26,896 nt of DNA from an uncultured Veillonellaceae bacterium (GTDB taxonomy: Bacteria > Bacillota > Negativicutes > Veillonellales > Dialisteraceae). The stretch lies in assembly GCA_958348245.1 (NCBI GenBank), contig CATVYJ010000014.1:1-26896 (forward strand), in the 5' to 3' direction. The position numbers were made by a program, and so were the translations under genes. A model generated the notes under the pieces. The model saw only the letters and a program-made list of their open reading frames with translations, did no database searches and had not been told where the DNA came from. This document shows, piece by piece, positions 7,366-14,785 of the stretch (positions are counted from its first letter, which is position 1; the number at the start of each line of letters is the position of its first letter).

Positions 7366-7413
7366 CGCAACATATGGTAGAAATCCTCTCATACTTCGCG
7401 CACATATGGTGAA
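7366..7413 (-). promoter_or_regulatory. Paired NrdR-box-like operators upstream of nrdDG
   Basis: Two similar imperfect palindromes, ACCATATGTTG and ACCATATGTGC on the minus strand, have their CATATG cores at 7371-7376 and 7403-7408, 32 bp apart centre to centre. Paired sites about three helical turns apart, with AT-rich ACAC..ATAT..GTGT symmetry, are characteristic of the ribonucleotide-reductase repressor NrdR. The match to the published 16-bp consensus is partial. Position just upstream of the -35 box and the identity of the gene support the call. nrdR itself is not in the window. Confidence 0.55.
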
Positions 7414-7430
7414 TCTTTCGAGATTTTTCT

Positions 7431-7450
7431 ATTCACAGGCCGCTGTGAAT
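7431..7450. promoter_or_regulatory. Perfect ATTCACAG palindrome
   Basis: ATTCACAG (7431-7438) and CTGTGAAT (7443-7450) form an 8-bp inverted repeat around GCCG, and half of it recurs at 7488-7496. It lies upstream of the NrdR-like sites. It could be an operator for a second regulator or a small hairpin. No partner is identified. Confidence 0.4.
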
Positions 7451-7583
7451 AAGCCGCTCCGCCCCCGACGGCGAGGGCGAAATCCCGCTGTGAATTTCCC
7501 CGCCCCGCGCCCCGCGCTTCCCCCGCTTCCCCATTCTTCCTCTCCTCTTTTTTCTATCGCCCCATGGGAAAAAGGAATGGCGC

Positions 7584-7613
7584 AAAAAAATCCCGCCCCT
7601 GCGGGGAGCGGGA
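7584..7613 (-). terminator. Terminator of the efflux operon
   Basis: On the minus strand a GC-rich stem within 7591-7613 (TCCCGC...GCGGGA type, with inner CCCC/GGGG) is followed by T7 (7590-7584). It lies 10 bp past the stop codon of the RND pump gene. Confidence 0.88.
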
Positions 7614-7622
7614 CGGGTCTTT

Positions 7623-10600
7623 TTACGCTTTCTGCGCGCCCGGGCGGAGATGTTTCCACAGGCGGGCGGGCCAGGTGCGCATGGGGTAGTTTTCAAAGAA
7701 GAGGAAAATGATGGGGATAACGAGGAGGGTGAAGACGGTGGAGGTGAGGAGGCCGCCGATGATGACCCAGGACATGGAGCTGCGCGTCTCGGAGCCGGCG
7801 GTCACGGCGAGCGCGGTGGGCATCATGCCCACGATCATGGTGAAGGTGGTCATGAGGATGGGGCGCAGGCGTTCCCGGCCCGCTTCCATGACGGCGTCTT
7901 TCGCGCTCATGCCGTGGTGGTGCATGAGGGTCAGGGTATAGTCGAGGAGGAGGGTGCCGTTCTTCGCCACGACGCCGTCCATGACGATGATGCCGATCAT
8001 GGAGTAGAGGTTGAGCGTCTGGTTCATGAGGAAGAGGAAGAGGAGCGAGCCGATGAGGCCGAAGGGCAGGGAGAACATGCGGATGAAGGAGGTCTTCGCC
8101 GATTCGTAGAGAACGGAGAGGATCATGTACACGAGGATCATGCCCATGAGAAGGGCGGAGAGGAGCTCCACGAAGGTCTCGGTCATGCTGTCCGCCTGTC
8201 CGGAGAAGCGGAAGGTCACCGTGCGCGGCAGGTCCATGGCCTGGAGGTCGCGGGTGACGTCCTGAATGATGGTATTCAGGGGCCGGCCGGAGGGGTTGCC
8301 CCCGATGGTGATGGTGCGCTGCTTGTCCGTGCGGTTGATAGTGATGGGGCCCAGGTCGTCCCGGATCTCCGCCACGTCGGACACGTGGACGGTGCCGTTG
8401 CCGCTCCGGAGAGGAATGGCGGCGATGTCCGATTTTTTATACGATTCGCCGTCCCGGAAGTAGACGTTGATGTCCGTGTCGTTGCCGTCGTTCAGCACGT
8501 CGTTCGGCAGCACCCCCGCGCCCGCGCCGCTGATGGCCGACGAGAAGGTATTGTACAGGTCGCCCACGGAGACGCCGTAGTGTTTCAGTTTTTCCCTGTC
8601 GGGAATGAGGGAGAGCTCGGGGAGCCCTTCCTGGTAGGTGCTGTTGATGTCGGTGAGGCCGTAGTCCCCGTTTTTCAGCATGTCCTGCACTTCGATGGAG
8701 GCGGCGATGAGTTCCTGCATGTCGTTGCCCCGGAGTTCGAGGCGGAACGCGCCGCCCCCGAGGCCGAGGCCGCCCCCGGAGGTGCCGGACACGGAGGCCT
8801 GGTCTTCGCGGATGCGCACGTCCCCGTCTTTCACGTGCTGCGCCACCCAGGCGCGCATTTCGTTCGTGATATCCCAGATGGAGCGGTCCCGGTCCTGCCG
8901 GTCGGCAAGGGAGACGCGGACGCGTCCGGAATTCACTCCGCCGCCTCCGCCGGCCATGGCCATGTAGGTCTCCACTTCGGGAATGTCCGCGAGATACGCT
9001 TCAATCTGCCGCGCCACCGCGTCGGTGCGCTCGATGCTCGCGTCGGTGGGAAGCTGCATCTGCACGTTGAATCCGCTCTCGTCGGTCTTGGGCATGTATT
9101 CCACGCCGATGAGGCCGAGGGGCACGAGGCCCACCATGACGGCGAGGGCGGCCGCGACGGCGGCGAAGAGTTTCTTCTGGTGGCGGAAGCTCCACCGGAG
9201 GGCGAGGGTGTATTCGTCCTGCAGCTTCCTCTCCCACCGGTCGATGGCGCGCCACAGCTTCCTGTCGGGGATATGGAGGCCGCCTTTGAAGAAGCGCGAC
9301 GCGAGCATGGGCGTCAGGGTGAAGGAAATGAAGAGGGAGAAAAGAGAAGCGAAGACGATGGTGAGGCCGAACTGCTTGAAAAACTGGCCGGTCATGCTGT
9401 CCATGAAGGCGATGGGCAGGAAGACCACCACGTCGCAGAGGGTGATGGCGATGGCGGCCATGCCGATTTCCATGCGGCCCTGGATGGCGGCAGTCTCCGC
9501 GTCCGCGCCCTGCGAGAGATGGCGGTGGATATTCTCGATGACCACGATGGAGTCGTCCACGAGGATGCCGATGCAGAGGGTCATGCCCATGAGGGACATC
9601 ATGTTGAAGGTGAAGCCCGCCACGTACATGGCGAAGAAGGTGGCGATGAGGGAGGTGGGAATGGCGATGATGACGGCCGCGGTGGACCGCCAACCCCGGA
9701 GGAAGAGGAAGAGCACCATGCCCGTGGTGAAGAGCCCTTCCACGAGGGTGCCGAGGGTGCTGTGGAGGGCGGTGCGCACGTAGTCCGCGGAGTCGCTCAC
9801 CACGACGAACTGGTAGTCCGGGTATTCCTGCCGCATGGTCTCGAGGACAGCCATGACGTTGTCCGCGGTGGAGACGAGATTGGCCTCGCTGTTTTTGTAG
9901 ATGGAGATGCCGATGGCGTCCTGCCCGTTGATGCGGGCGTAGCGGGAGACTTTCGCGTCCTGCCGCACCACGTCGCCCACGGCGGTGAGGGGGATCTCCG
10001 CGCCGGAAGGGGTCTGGAGGTGGATGCGCTTGATGTCGTCCACGTCTTCGTACTGCGCGTCGAGGCGGATCTGGGTCTGCCGCCGGTCCGTGTAGGAGGA
10101 GCCCGCCGGAGCGAGGCGGTTTTCCGCGCGGAGGGTGTCGATGATGTCCCGCATGGTGAGGCCGTAGTAGGCGAGCTTGTCCCGGTCGACTTTCACGGCG
10201 ATTTCCTTGTCGCGCCCGCCGGAGAGTTCCACGTCGGACACGCCCGCCGCCTTGGTAAATTCGTTGGTGAAGGTATTGTCCGCCATGGAGTACATCTCGT
10301 CCAGGGGATGGCTGGACATGATGGCCAGGTCGATGATGGGCGCGGCGTCCATGTCGCGCTTCTGCACCACCGGGTCGTCCGCGTCGTCGGGGAGGCTCCG
10401 GCGGATGGCGTTTACTTTCTGCAGGGCGTCGATGGCCGCGGCGTCCGCGTCGGCGTCGAAGTTCAGCTCGAGGGTGACGCGGCTGCGGCCCGTGGTGGAC
10501 CGGGAGGTGATGTGCTTCACGTCGGACACGGCGGAGAGGGCGTCTTCCACGGGCTTGGTGATCTGCTGCTCCACAGACTCCGCATCGGCCCCGTCGTAGT

Positions 10601-10757
10601 TCACGCTCACCACCACGTAGGGCGTGTTGATGTTCGGATAGAGTTCCACGCCGATGCGCCAGTAGCTGTAGAGGCCGAGGGTGACGAAGAAGAGGACGAT
10701 CATGAAGATGCCCACGGGATGCGTCACGGAGTAGCGGGTGAGGTTGAAATCTTTCAT
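7623..10757 (-). CDS. RND-family efflux pump inner-membrane transporter (HAE1/AcrB-like)
   Basis: A proton-driven inner-membrane pump of 1044 residues, the usual length for the hydrophobe/amphiphile efflux family. One transmembrane helix at about residues 12-32 precedes a large periplasmic loop. A cluster of helices begins near residue 340, and the layout repeats in the second half. The proton-relay residues are present: D401-D402 in GILVDDSIVVIEN, and the lysine equivalent to AcrB K940 at about K932 in DGVVAKNGTLLLD. The start overlaps the adaptor stop by 4 nt (ATGA), so the two proteins are made together. The periplasmic segment around residues 645-670 is unusually rich in Gly (SGTSGGGLGLGGG). 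The substrate cannot be told from sequence; drugs, bile compounds or lipids are all possible. No TolC-like channel lies nearby. Confidence 0.96.
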   Translation of the reverse strand: MKDFNLTRYSVTHPVGIFMIVLFFVTLGLYSYWRIGVELYPNINTPYVVVSVNYDGADAESVEQQITKPVEDALSAVSDVKHITSRSTTGRSRVTLELNFDADADAAAIDALQKVNAIRRSLPDDADDPVVQKRDMDAAPIIDLAIMSSHPLDEMYSMADNTFTNEFTKAAGVSDVELSGGRDKEIAVKVDRDKLAYYGLTMRDIIDTLRAENRLAPAGSSYTDRRQTQIRLDAQYEDVDDIKRIHLQTPSGAEIPLTAVGDVVRQDAKVSRYARINGQDAIGISIYKNSEANLVSTADNVMAVLETMRQEYPDYQFVVVSDSADYVRTALHSTLGTLVEGLFTTGMVLFLFLRGWRSTAAVIIAIPTSLIATFFAMYVAGFTFNMMSLMGMTLCIGILVDDSIVVIENIHRHLSQGADAETAAIQGRMEIGMAAIAITLCDVVVFLPIAFMDSMTGQFFKQFGLTIVFASLFSLFISFTLTPMLASRFFKGGLHIPDRKLWRAIDRWERKLQDEYTLALRWSFRHQKKLFAAVAAALAVMVGLVPLGLIGVEYMPKTDESGFNVQMQLPTDASIERTDAVARQIEAYLADIPEVETYMAMAGGGGGVNSGRVRVSLADRQDRDRSIWDITNEMRAWVAQHVKDGDVRIREDQASVSGTSGGGLGLGGGAFRLELRGNDMQELIAASIEVQDMLKNGDYGLTDINSTYQEGLPELSLIPDREKLKHYGVSVGDLYNTFSSAISGAGAGVLPNDVLNDGNDTDINVYFRDGESYKKSDIAAIPLRSGNGTVHVSDVAEIRDDLGPITINRTDKQRTITIGGNPSGRPLNTIIQDVTRDLQAMDLPRTVTFRFSGQADSMTETFVELLSALLMGMILVYMILSVLYESAKTSFIRMFSLPFGLIGSLLFLFLMNQTLNLYSMIGIIVMDGVVAKNGTLLLDYTLTLMHHHGMSAKDAVMEAGRERLRPILMTTFTMIVGMMPTALAVTAGSETRSSMSWVIIGGLLTSTVFTLLVIPIIFLFFENYPMRTWPARLWKHLRPGAQKA

Positions 10758-11992
10758 TCCGTGCCGCCTCCGGTGATTTCCACCTCCGTGCCGTCACGGA
10801 GACGGGAAATATTGGTCACGGCCACGCGCTCCCCTTCGGAGACGCCGTCCAGGATTTCCATGGAGTCGTCATTGATGAGGCCGAGGGTGACGTAGGCTTT
10901 CCGCGCTTTCCCTTCGCCGTCGATGCGGTAGACATACTTCTTCCCGTTGTCGTCGCCCACCGCTTCTTTCGGCACGTAGAGCGCGTTTTCCCGCTGCACG
11001 GCGGTGACGGCGGTGCGGGCGAACATGCCGCCCAGGACGCGGCCGCCCGCGCCGTCCAGCGTGAGGCGCACTTTATACGAGTGGGTGGTCTCGTCCATGG
11101 CGGGGCTGATGTAGGTGATGGTCCCCGTCACGGTCTCGCCGAGGCTGTCGATGGACACGGGAAGGGCCATGCCCGTGCGGAGGATGCCGATATCCTGCTC
11201 GGCCACGTCGCAGTCCACGTAGAGGAGGCTGTTGTCCACCACGGTGAGGAGCTTCTGCCCCGCGGAGGCCCACTCCCCGTCTTCCGCCTGCCGATAGCCG
11301 ATGACGCCGTCCCGGGGCGCGGTGAGGGTCATGTCGTCGCGCTGCTGCCGGAGGGCGTCCACGGTGTACCGCGCTTCGAGGGAGGCCGCTTCTTTCGCGG
11401 CCACCACCGCGGGCAGGCTCCCCATCTGCTGATTCCGCAGGCTGTCCAGCACGGACCGCGCTTCCATCATGGCGCGGTATTTGTCGTCCCGCTCCTGCAG
11501 GGCCACCGCGTCCTGCTCGTAGAGGGACTGGTAGCGCTGGTACGTGGCGAGGGCGTTATTGTAGTCGCTCTCCGCCTTCATGATGTCCGCCCCGTACTGG
11601 GAGCGGCTCTCGACGGCTTCCGCTTCGGCGCGGTCGCTGCTGGCGCTGTTCTGGAGGATGGAAATATCCAGGTCGCGCACGTCCTGCCGGATGAGTACGT
11701 CCCCGGCCTTCACGGCGTCGCCCAGATCCACTTCCACCCGGGCGATGCGGCCGGCGTATTTCGGCGCGATGTCCACTTCCGCCTTCGGCACGGTCGCGCC
11801 GGAGAGAATGACCCGCTTCATCATGGCCTGCCGCGCGAGGGTCTCCACGGCCACCGCAGGCCGCGCGGCCACATTCTTCGCGCTGGTGGTCCGGCTGTGG
11901 GTGTACGCGTACACGCCCGCCATGAGGAGCACGAGCACCGCCGCCCATGCGAGGTATTTGAATCGTCTCGTCTGCATGAATTCCCGTATCAT
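10754..11992 (-). CDS. RND efflux periplasmic adaptor (membrane fusion protein, HlyD/AcrA family)
   Basis: A 412-residue adaptor bridging the RND pump to an outer-membrane channel. It has a short cytoplasmic start, one membrane anchor (about residues 12-30, WAAVLVLLMAGVYAYT) and no lipobox, so it is anchored by a helix, not by lipid. Next comes a biotinyl-lipoyl-like half (PKYAGRIARVEVDLGDAVKAG), a coiled-coil hairpin of about 100 residues rich in Ala, Glu and Arg, the second lipoyl half (LTAPRDGVIGYRQAEDGEW), then beta-barrel and membrane-proximal domains. I chose ATG at 11992 for the AGGCGGTG site 7 nt upstream. The frame stays open to an ATG at 12037 that lacks a ribosome binding site, and another ATG (MQTRRF) lies five codons inside. 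Confidence 0.93.
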   Translation of the reverse strand: MIREFMQTRRFKYLAWAAVLVLLMAGVYAYTHSRTTSAKNVAARPAVAVETLARQAMMKRVILSGATVPKAEVDIAPKYAGRIARVEVDLGDAVKAGDVLIRQDVRDLDISILQNSASSDRAEAEAVESRSQYGADIMKAESDYNNALATYQRYQSLYEQDAVALQERDDKYRAMMEARSVLDSLRNQQMGSLPAVVAAKEAASLEARYTVDALRQQRDDMTLTAPRDGVIGYRQAEDGEWASAGQKLLTVVDNSLLYVDCDVAEQDIGILRTGMALPVSIDSLGETVTGTITYISPAMDETTHSYKVRLTLDGAGGRVLGGMFARTAVTAVQRENALYVPKEAVGDDNGKKYVYRIDGEGKARKAYVTLGLINDDSMEILDGVSEGERVAVTNISRLRDGTEVEITGGGTE

Positions 11993-12049
11993 TCGTTTCA
12001 CCGCCTGTATCGCTGCGGGCCGCCCCGCCTGATGCATTGATTTGTTTTT

Positions 12050-12055
12050 ATTATA
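12050..12055 (-). promoter_or_regulatory. -10 element for the efflux operon
   Basis: A perfect TATAAT on the minus strand lies about 58 bp before the chosen adaptor start and downstream of the ribosomal terminator. No convincing -35 box is found 16-18 bp upstream, so an activator may be needed or the -35 is degenerate. Confidence 0.45.
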
Positions 12056-12137
12056 CCTGCGCCGCGCCGCTTTTTCTCTCCGCTGCCGGTAAAATTATCA
12101 CTTTCTTTTAAAATGACCGGACGGCCCGCAAAAAGGC

Positions 12138-12178
12138 AAAAGAAAAAACCATCTCAGAAAAATTCTGAAATGGTTTTG
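12138..12178 (-). terminator. Strong terminator closing the ribosomal super-operon
   Basis: On the minus strand a 15-bp stem (12163-12177 with 12145-12159, one G-U or mismatch, 3-nt loop) is followed by a T-rich run. It begins 14 bp past the rplQ stop and separates the ribosomal block from the efflux operon. Confidence 0.92.
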
Positions 12179-12191
12179 TTCCCGTGTCCGA

Positions 12192-12530
12192 TTACACCAG
12201 TTCGATGATGACGCGCAGAGCCGCGTCGCCTTTTCTGGGTTCGAGCTTCATGATGCGGGTGTAGCCGCCGTTGCGTTCTTCGTACTTCTTGGCGATTTCG
12301 TCGAAGAGCTTCTTCGTGACGGTTTCATCCATGACGAAGCCGAGCACCTGACGGCGTGCATGCAGGTCGCCGCGCTTTGCCAGGGTGATCATCTTGGCTG
12401 CGCTGCGGGCCAGTTCCTTCGCCTTCGTTTCGGTCGTTTCGATGCGGCCATATCTAAAGAGTTCAGTGGTCAGGCTGCGAAGCAGAGCTTTGCGCGCGCC
12501 GCTCACTCTTCTTAATTTGCTGTGAACCAT
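12192..12530 (-). CDS. rplQ: 50S ribosomal protein L17
   Basis: A 112-residue large-subunit protein located near the peptide exit tunnel. The start MVHSKLRRVSGARKALLRSL and the GRIETTETKAKELA segment are diagnostic for L17, and the ALRVIIELV end is complete. This is the short bacterial form. It is the last gene of the block, 21 nt after rpoA and just before the terminator. The cobalt/energy-coupling transporter genes, truA and rplM-rpsI that often follow rplQ in Firmicutes are missing here. Confidence 0.98.
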   Translation of the reverse strand: MVHSKLRRVSGARKALLRSLTTELFRYGRIETTETKAKELARSAAKMITLAKRGDLHARRQVLGFVMDETVTKKLFDEIAKKYEERNGGYTRIMKLEPRKGDAALRVIIELV

Positions 12531-12551
12531 GGGTTTCCTCCTCTTATCCTG

Positions 12552-13541
12552 TCAATCTCTGGGTTCCTTCAGATGAAGGCCAAGCCCTTTATACTGCTCG
12601 AGCTTGATCTTGATTTCATCGACGGATTTCTTCCCGAGATTGCGTACACGTGTCAATTCGTCTTCCGTTTTGTCGGTGAGCTGGGCGATCATATTGATCT
12701 CCGCGCGCTTCAGGCAGTTGTAAGCCCGTACCGACAGATCCAGCTCATCGATCGGCACCTGGCTCAGATCGACGGGATCGGCTCCGTCCCATTTGACGGC
12801 GGCTTCCTCAGCGGCCGGCTCTTCCGGCTGACTGACAGGAATCGGCGAAGACGCAAGCTGACGGAAGTTCTCAAAGCATCCGATGAGAATCGCGGCTGCC
12901 TTTGCAATCGCATCCGGCGCACTGATGGACCCGTCGGTTTCCAGATCGATGGTCAGCTTGTCGTAATTCATTTCATTGCCGACACGCGTATCAGTGACTT
13001 CGTAGTTGCATTTGATTACGGGCGAATAAATGGAATCGATCGGAATGACGCCGATGACGTCGTCGTCCTTTTTATTCTTCGTAAAAGGCACGTACCCATG
13101 TCCCTGGTCGATGGTGATTTCCATGCCGAGGTGGGCGTCCTTGTCCAGATTGCAGAGCACAAGATCTTTGTTCAGCACATCGATTTCGGACGGAAGTTTC
13201 AGATCTCCTGCGCAGAAGGCACCTTCATCGGTGATGTCCGCGCGCACCGTAATCGGAAATTCTGCTTCTTCATGAGCGATGAAACGGATCTTCTTGAGAT
13301 TCAGAATGATGTCTGTCACATCTTCCCGGATACCGGGCACGGTAGAAAATTCATGGAGCACGCCGTCGATCTTGATGGACGTGATGGCCACGCCGTCGAG
13401 GGAAGACAGGAGCACCCGCCTCAGGCTGTTGCCGAGGGTGATGCCGTATCCTCTTTCCAGCGGTTCGCACTCAAATCTGCCGTGACGATCATTTTCATCC
13501 AGTGTCACTGTCTTAATCGTGAAGCTTCTGTTTTCGATCAT
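12552..13541 (-). CDS. rpoA: DNA-directed RNA polymerase subunit alpha
   Basis: A 329-residue subunit that nucleates RNA polymerase assembly and contacts promoter UP elements and activators. The N-terminal dimerisation domain covers about residues 1-230, with the conserved GYGITLGNSLRRVLLSSL from residue 31. An acidic Pro/Glu linker (SQPEEPAAEEAA) joins the C-terminal domain (ELDLSVRAYNCLKRAEI, RNLGKKSVDEIK), which holds the helix-hairpin-helix DNA-binding fold. The start at 13541 has AAAGGAGGA about 7 nt upstream. The frame continues 11 codons further but without a site. A TATAAT lies at 13598-13593 in the 52-nt gap behind rpsK, with no good -35. Confidence 0.98.
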   Translation of the reverse strand: MIENRSFTIKTVTLDENDRHGRFECEPLERGYGITLGNSLRRVLLSSLDGVAITSIKIDGVLHEFSTVPGIREDVTDIILNLKKIRFIAHEEAEFPITVRADITDEGAFCAGDLKLPSEIDVLNKDLVLCNLDKDAHLGMEITIDQGHGYVPFTKNKKDDDVIGVIPIDSIYSPVIKCNYEVTDTRVGNEMNYDKLTIDLETDGSISAPDAIAKAAAILIGCFENFRQLASSPIPVSQPEEPAAEEAAVKWDGADPVDLSQVPIDELDLSVRAYNCLKRAEINMIAQLTDKTEDELTRVRNLGKKSVDEIKIKLEQYKGLGLHLKEPRD

Positions 13542-13593
13542 CCGGATTTCCTCCTTTCGCGCTGATGGCGCCAATATCCTGCAAAAGAATCAA

Positions 13594-13983
13594 TTATACT
13601 CTTCTGCGTTTCGGAGGACGGCATCCGTTGTGCGGAATCGGGGTGACGTCTTTAATGCTGCTGACTTCGATGCCAGCGGCCTGCAATGCGCGGATAGCGG
13701 CTTCCCGGCCTACGCCCGGACCTTTGACGAATACGTCTGCAGAACGCATTCCCTGGTCGATGGCCGCTTTGGCCGCCTGTTCCGCCGCCATCTGTGCGGC
13801 GAAGGGCGTGCTCTTGCGGGAACCCTTAAATCCCAGTCCGCCTGCGGACGCCCAGGAAATGGTGTTGCCATTGGTGTCCGTGATCGTCACGATCGTGTTG
13901 TTGAACGTGGAGCGAATATGAGCGGCGCCGGTTTCTACATGTTTCTTTTCTTTTCTCTTCGTTTTTGCTCTTACAGTAGCCAT
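13594..13983 (-). CDS. rpsK: 30S ribosomal protein S11
   Basis: A 129-residue small-subunit platform protein at the mRNA exit, near the Shine-Dalgarno duplex. Family marks include SWASAGGLGFKGSRKSTPFAA and the C-terminal PHNGCRPPKRRRV. It is 18 nt downstream of rpsM. In many bacteria rpsD comes next; here the next gene is rpoA. Confidence 0.98.
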   Translation of the reverse strand: MATVRAKTKRKEKKHVETGAAHIRSTFNNTIVTITDTNGNTISWASAGGLGFKGSRKSTPFAAQMAAEQAAKAAIDQGMRSADVFVKGPGVGREAAIRALQAAGIEVSSIKDVTPIPHNGCRPPKRRRV

Positions 13984-14001
13984 GTTATCCCTCCTTCAAC
14001 A

Positions 14002-14379
14002 TTATTTCCGCGTAGCCGTCTTCTTGCCCGCGATGGTTTTCTTCGGGCCCTTGCGGGTGCGCGCGTTCGTCTTCGTGCGCTGGCCGCGTACCGGCAGGCC
14101 TGCGCGATGACGGCGGCCTCTGTAGGAGCCGATTTCTACCAGTCTCTTAATGTTGAGGGATTCTTCTCTGCGAAGATCGCCTTCGACTTTGTAATCTTCC
14201 AGTGCATTGCGGATTTTTGCCACATCGTCTTCGGTCAGATCTCTGACTCTGACGTCCGGATTGATTCCGGTATCTGCGAGAATTTTCTTGGAAAGAGTGA
14301 GGCCAATTCCATAAATATAAGTCAAGCCGATCTCAACGCGCTTATCACGGGGTAAGTCTACACCAGCTATACGTGCCAT
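14002..14379 (-). CDS. rpsM: 30S ribosomal protein S13
   Basis: A 125-residue protein of the 30S head that makes the bridge to L5 and whose tail contacts P-site tRNA. The MARIAGVDLPRDKRVEIGLTY start, GIGLTLSKKIL helix-turn segment, SYRGRRHRAGLPVRGQRTKT and the Lys-rich tail are all typical. The gene lies 21 nt after rpmJ. Confidence 0.98.
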   Translation of the reverse strand: MARIAGVDLPRDKRVEIGLTYIYGIGLTLSKKILADTGINPDVRVRDLTEDDVAKIRNALEDYKVEGDLRREESLNIKRLVEIGSYRGRRHRAGLPVRGQRTKTNARTRKGPKKTIAGKKTATRK

Positions 14380-14400
14380 CTACTCTGAACCTCCTTTTAA

Positions 14401-14514
14401 TTAACCCTGTCTCTGTTTATGTTTCGGATTTTCGCAAATGACCATCACACGGCCTTTGCGCTTAATGATTTTGCACTTGTCACACATCTTTTTTACAGAC
14501 GGTCTGACCTTCAT
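14401..14514 (-). CDS. rpmJ: 50S ribosomal protein L36 (zinc form)
   Basis: A 37-residue protein beginning MKVRPSVKKMCDKC. The zinc ligands C11, C14, C27 and H32 are all present, so this is the zinc-binding (C+) form. It sits between infA and rpsM, its normal place, and has a GGAGG site upstream (AAGGAGGAACC before the ATG). Its retention of zinc contrasts with the zinc-free S14 in the same operon. Confidence 0.97.
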   Translation of the reverse strand: MKVRPSVKKMCDKCKIIKRKGRVMVICENPKHKQRQG

Positions 14515-14530
14515 CTTGGTTCCTCCTTAC

Positions 14531-14749
14531 TTATTTGAAACGATAGGTAATCCTGCCATGATCGAGGTCATAAGCCGTCAATTCCAGTGTGACCCGGTCA
14601 CCAGGCAGTATACGGATGAAATTCATACGCATTTTACCGGAAATATGCGCCAGTACGATGTGTCCGTTTTCGAGTTTGACGCGGAACATGGCGTTGGGCA
14701 GCTTTTCCACTACCTTGCCTTCCACTTCAATGACGTCGTCTTTGCTCAT
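14531..14749 (-). CDS. infA: Translation initiation factor IF-1
   Basis: A 72-residue single OB-fold protein that binds the 30S A site during initiation. The sequence MSKDDVIEVEGKVVEKLPNA, LENGHIVLAHISGKMR and the YRFK end match IF-1 at full length. It lies between map and rpmJ, and an AGGAGGCTCCC ribosome binding region precedes the ATG. Confidence 0.98.
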   Translation of the reverse strand: MSKDDVIEVEGKVVEKLPNAMFRVKLENGHIVLAHISGKMRMNFIRILPGDRVTLELTAYDLDHGRITYRFK

Positions 14750-14785
14750 GGGAGCCTCCTTCAGCTGTTGGTTTCCTTTTGTGAA

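Larger units (their letters stand above)
7251..7583. other. Intergenic region between nrdD and the efflux operon
   Basis: No gene is seen in these ~330 bp. It holds the nrdDG leader of about 70 nt, with a possible 6-bp GC hairpin (7284-7289 with 7301-7306), then the promoter, the paired NrdR-like sites and a separate ATTCACAG palindrome. The stretch 7451-7583 is GC- and C-rich on the plus strand and shows nothing recognisable beyond a repeated GCTGTGAAT at 7442-7450 and 7488-7496. Confidence 0.6.

Noticed and set aside
7251..7373. Extended nrdD N-terminus from 7373
   Set aside because: It would cover the near-consensus promoter. The ATG at 7250 has GAGGAGG and begins the conserved ATP-cone.
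5022..7412. Plus-strand open frame (796 codons) opposite nrdD
   Set aside because: Mirror of nrdD with the same biased composition, no domain and no ribosome binding site; it also runs through the nrdDG promoter.
7650..10895. Very long plus-strand open frame (1081 codons) opposite the RND pump and adaptor genes
   Set aside because: The minus strand carries complete, motif-bearing genes. The plus frame is His/Val/Gly/Asp/Glu-rich low-quality sequence produced by the codon bias of a GC-rich gene on the other strand.
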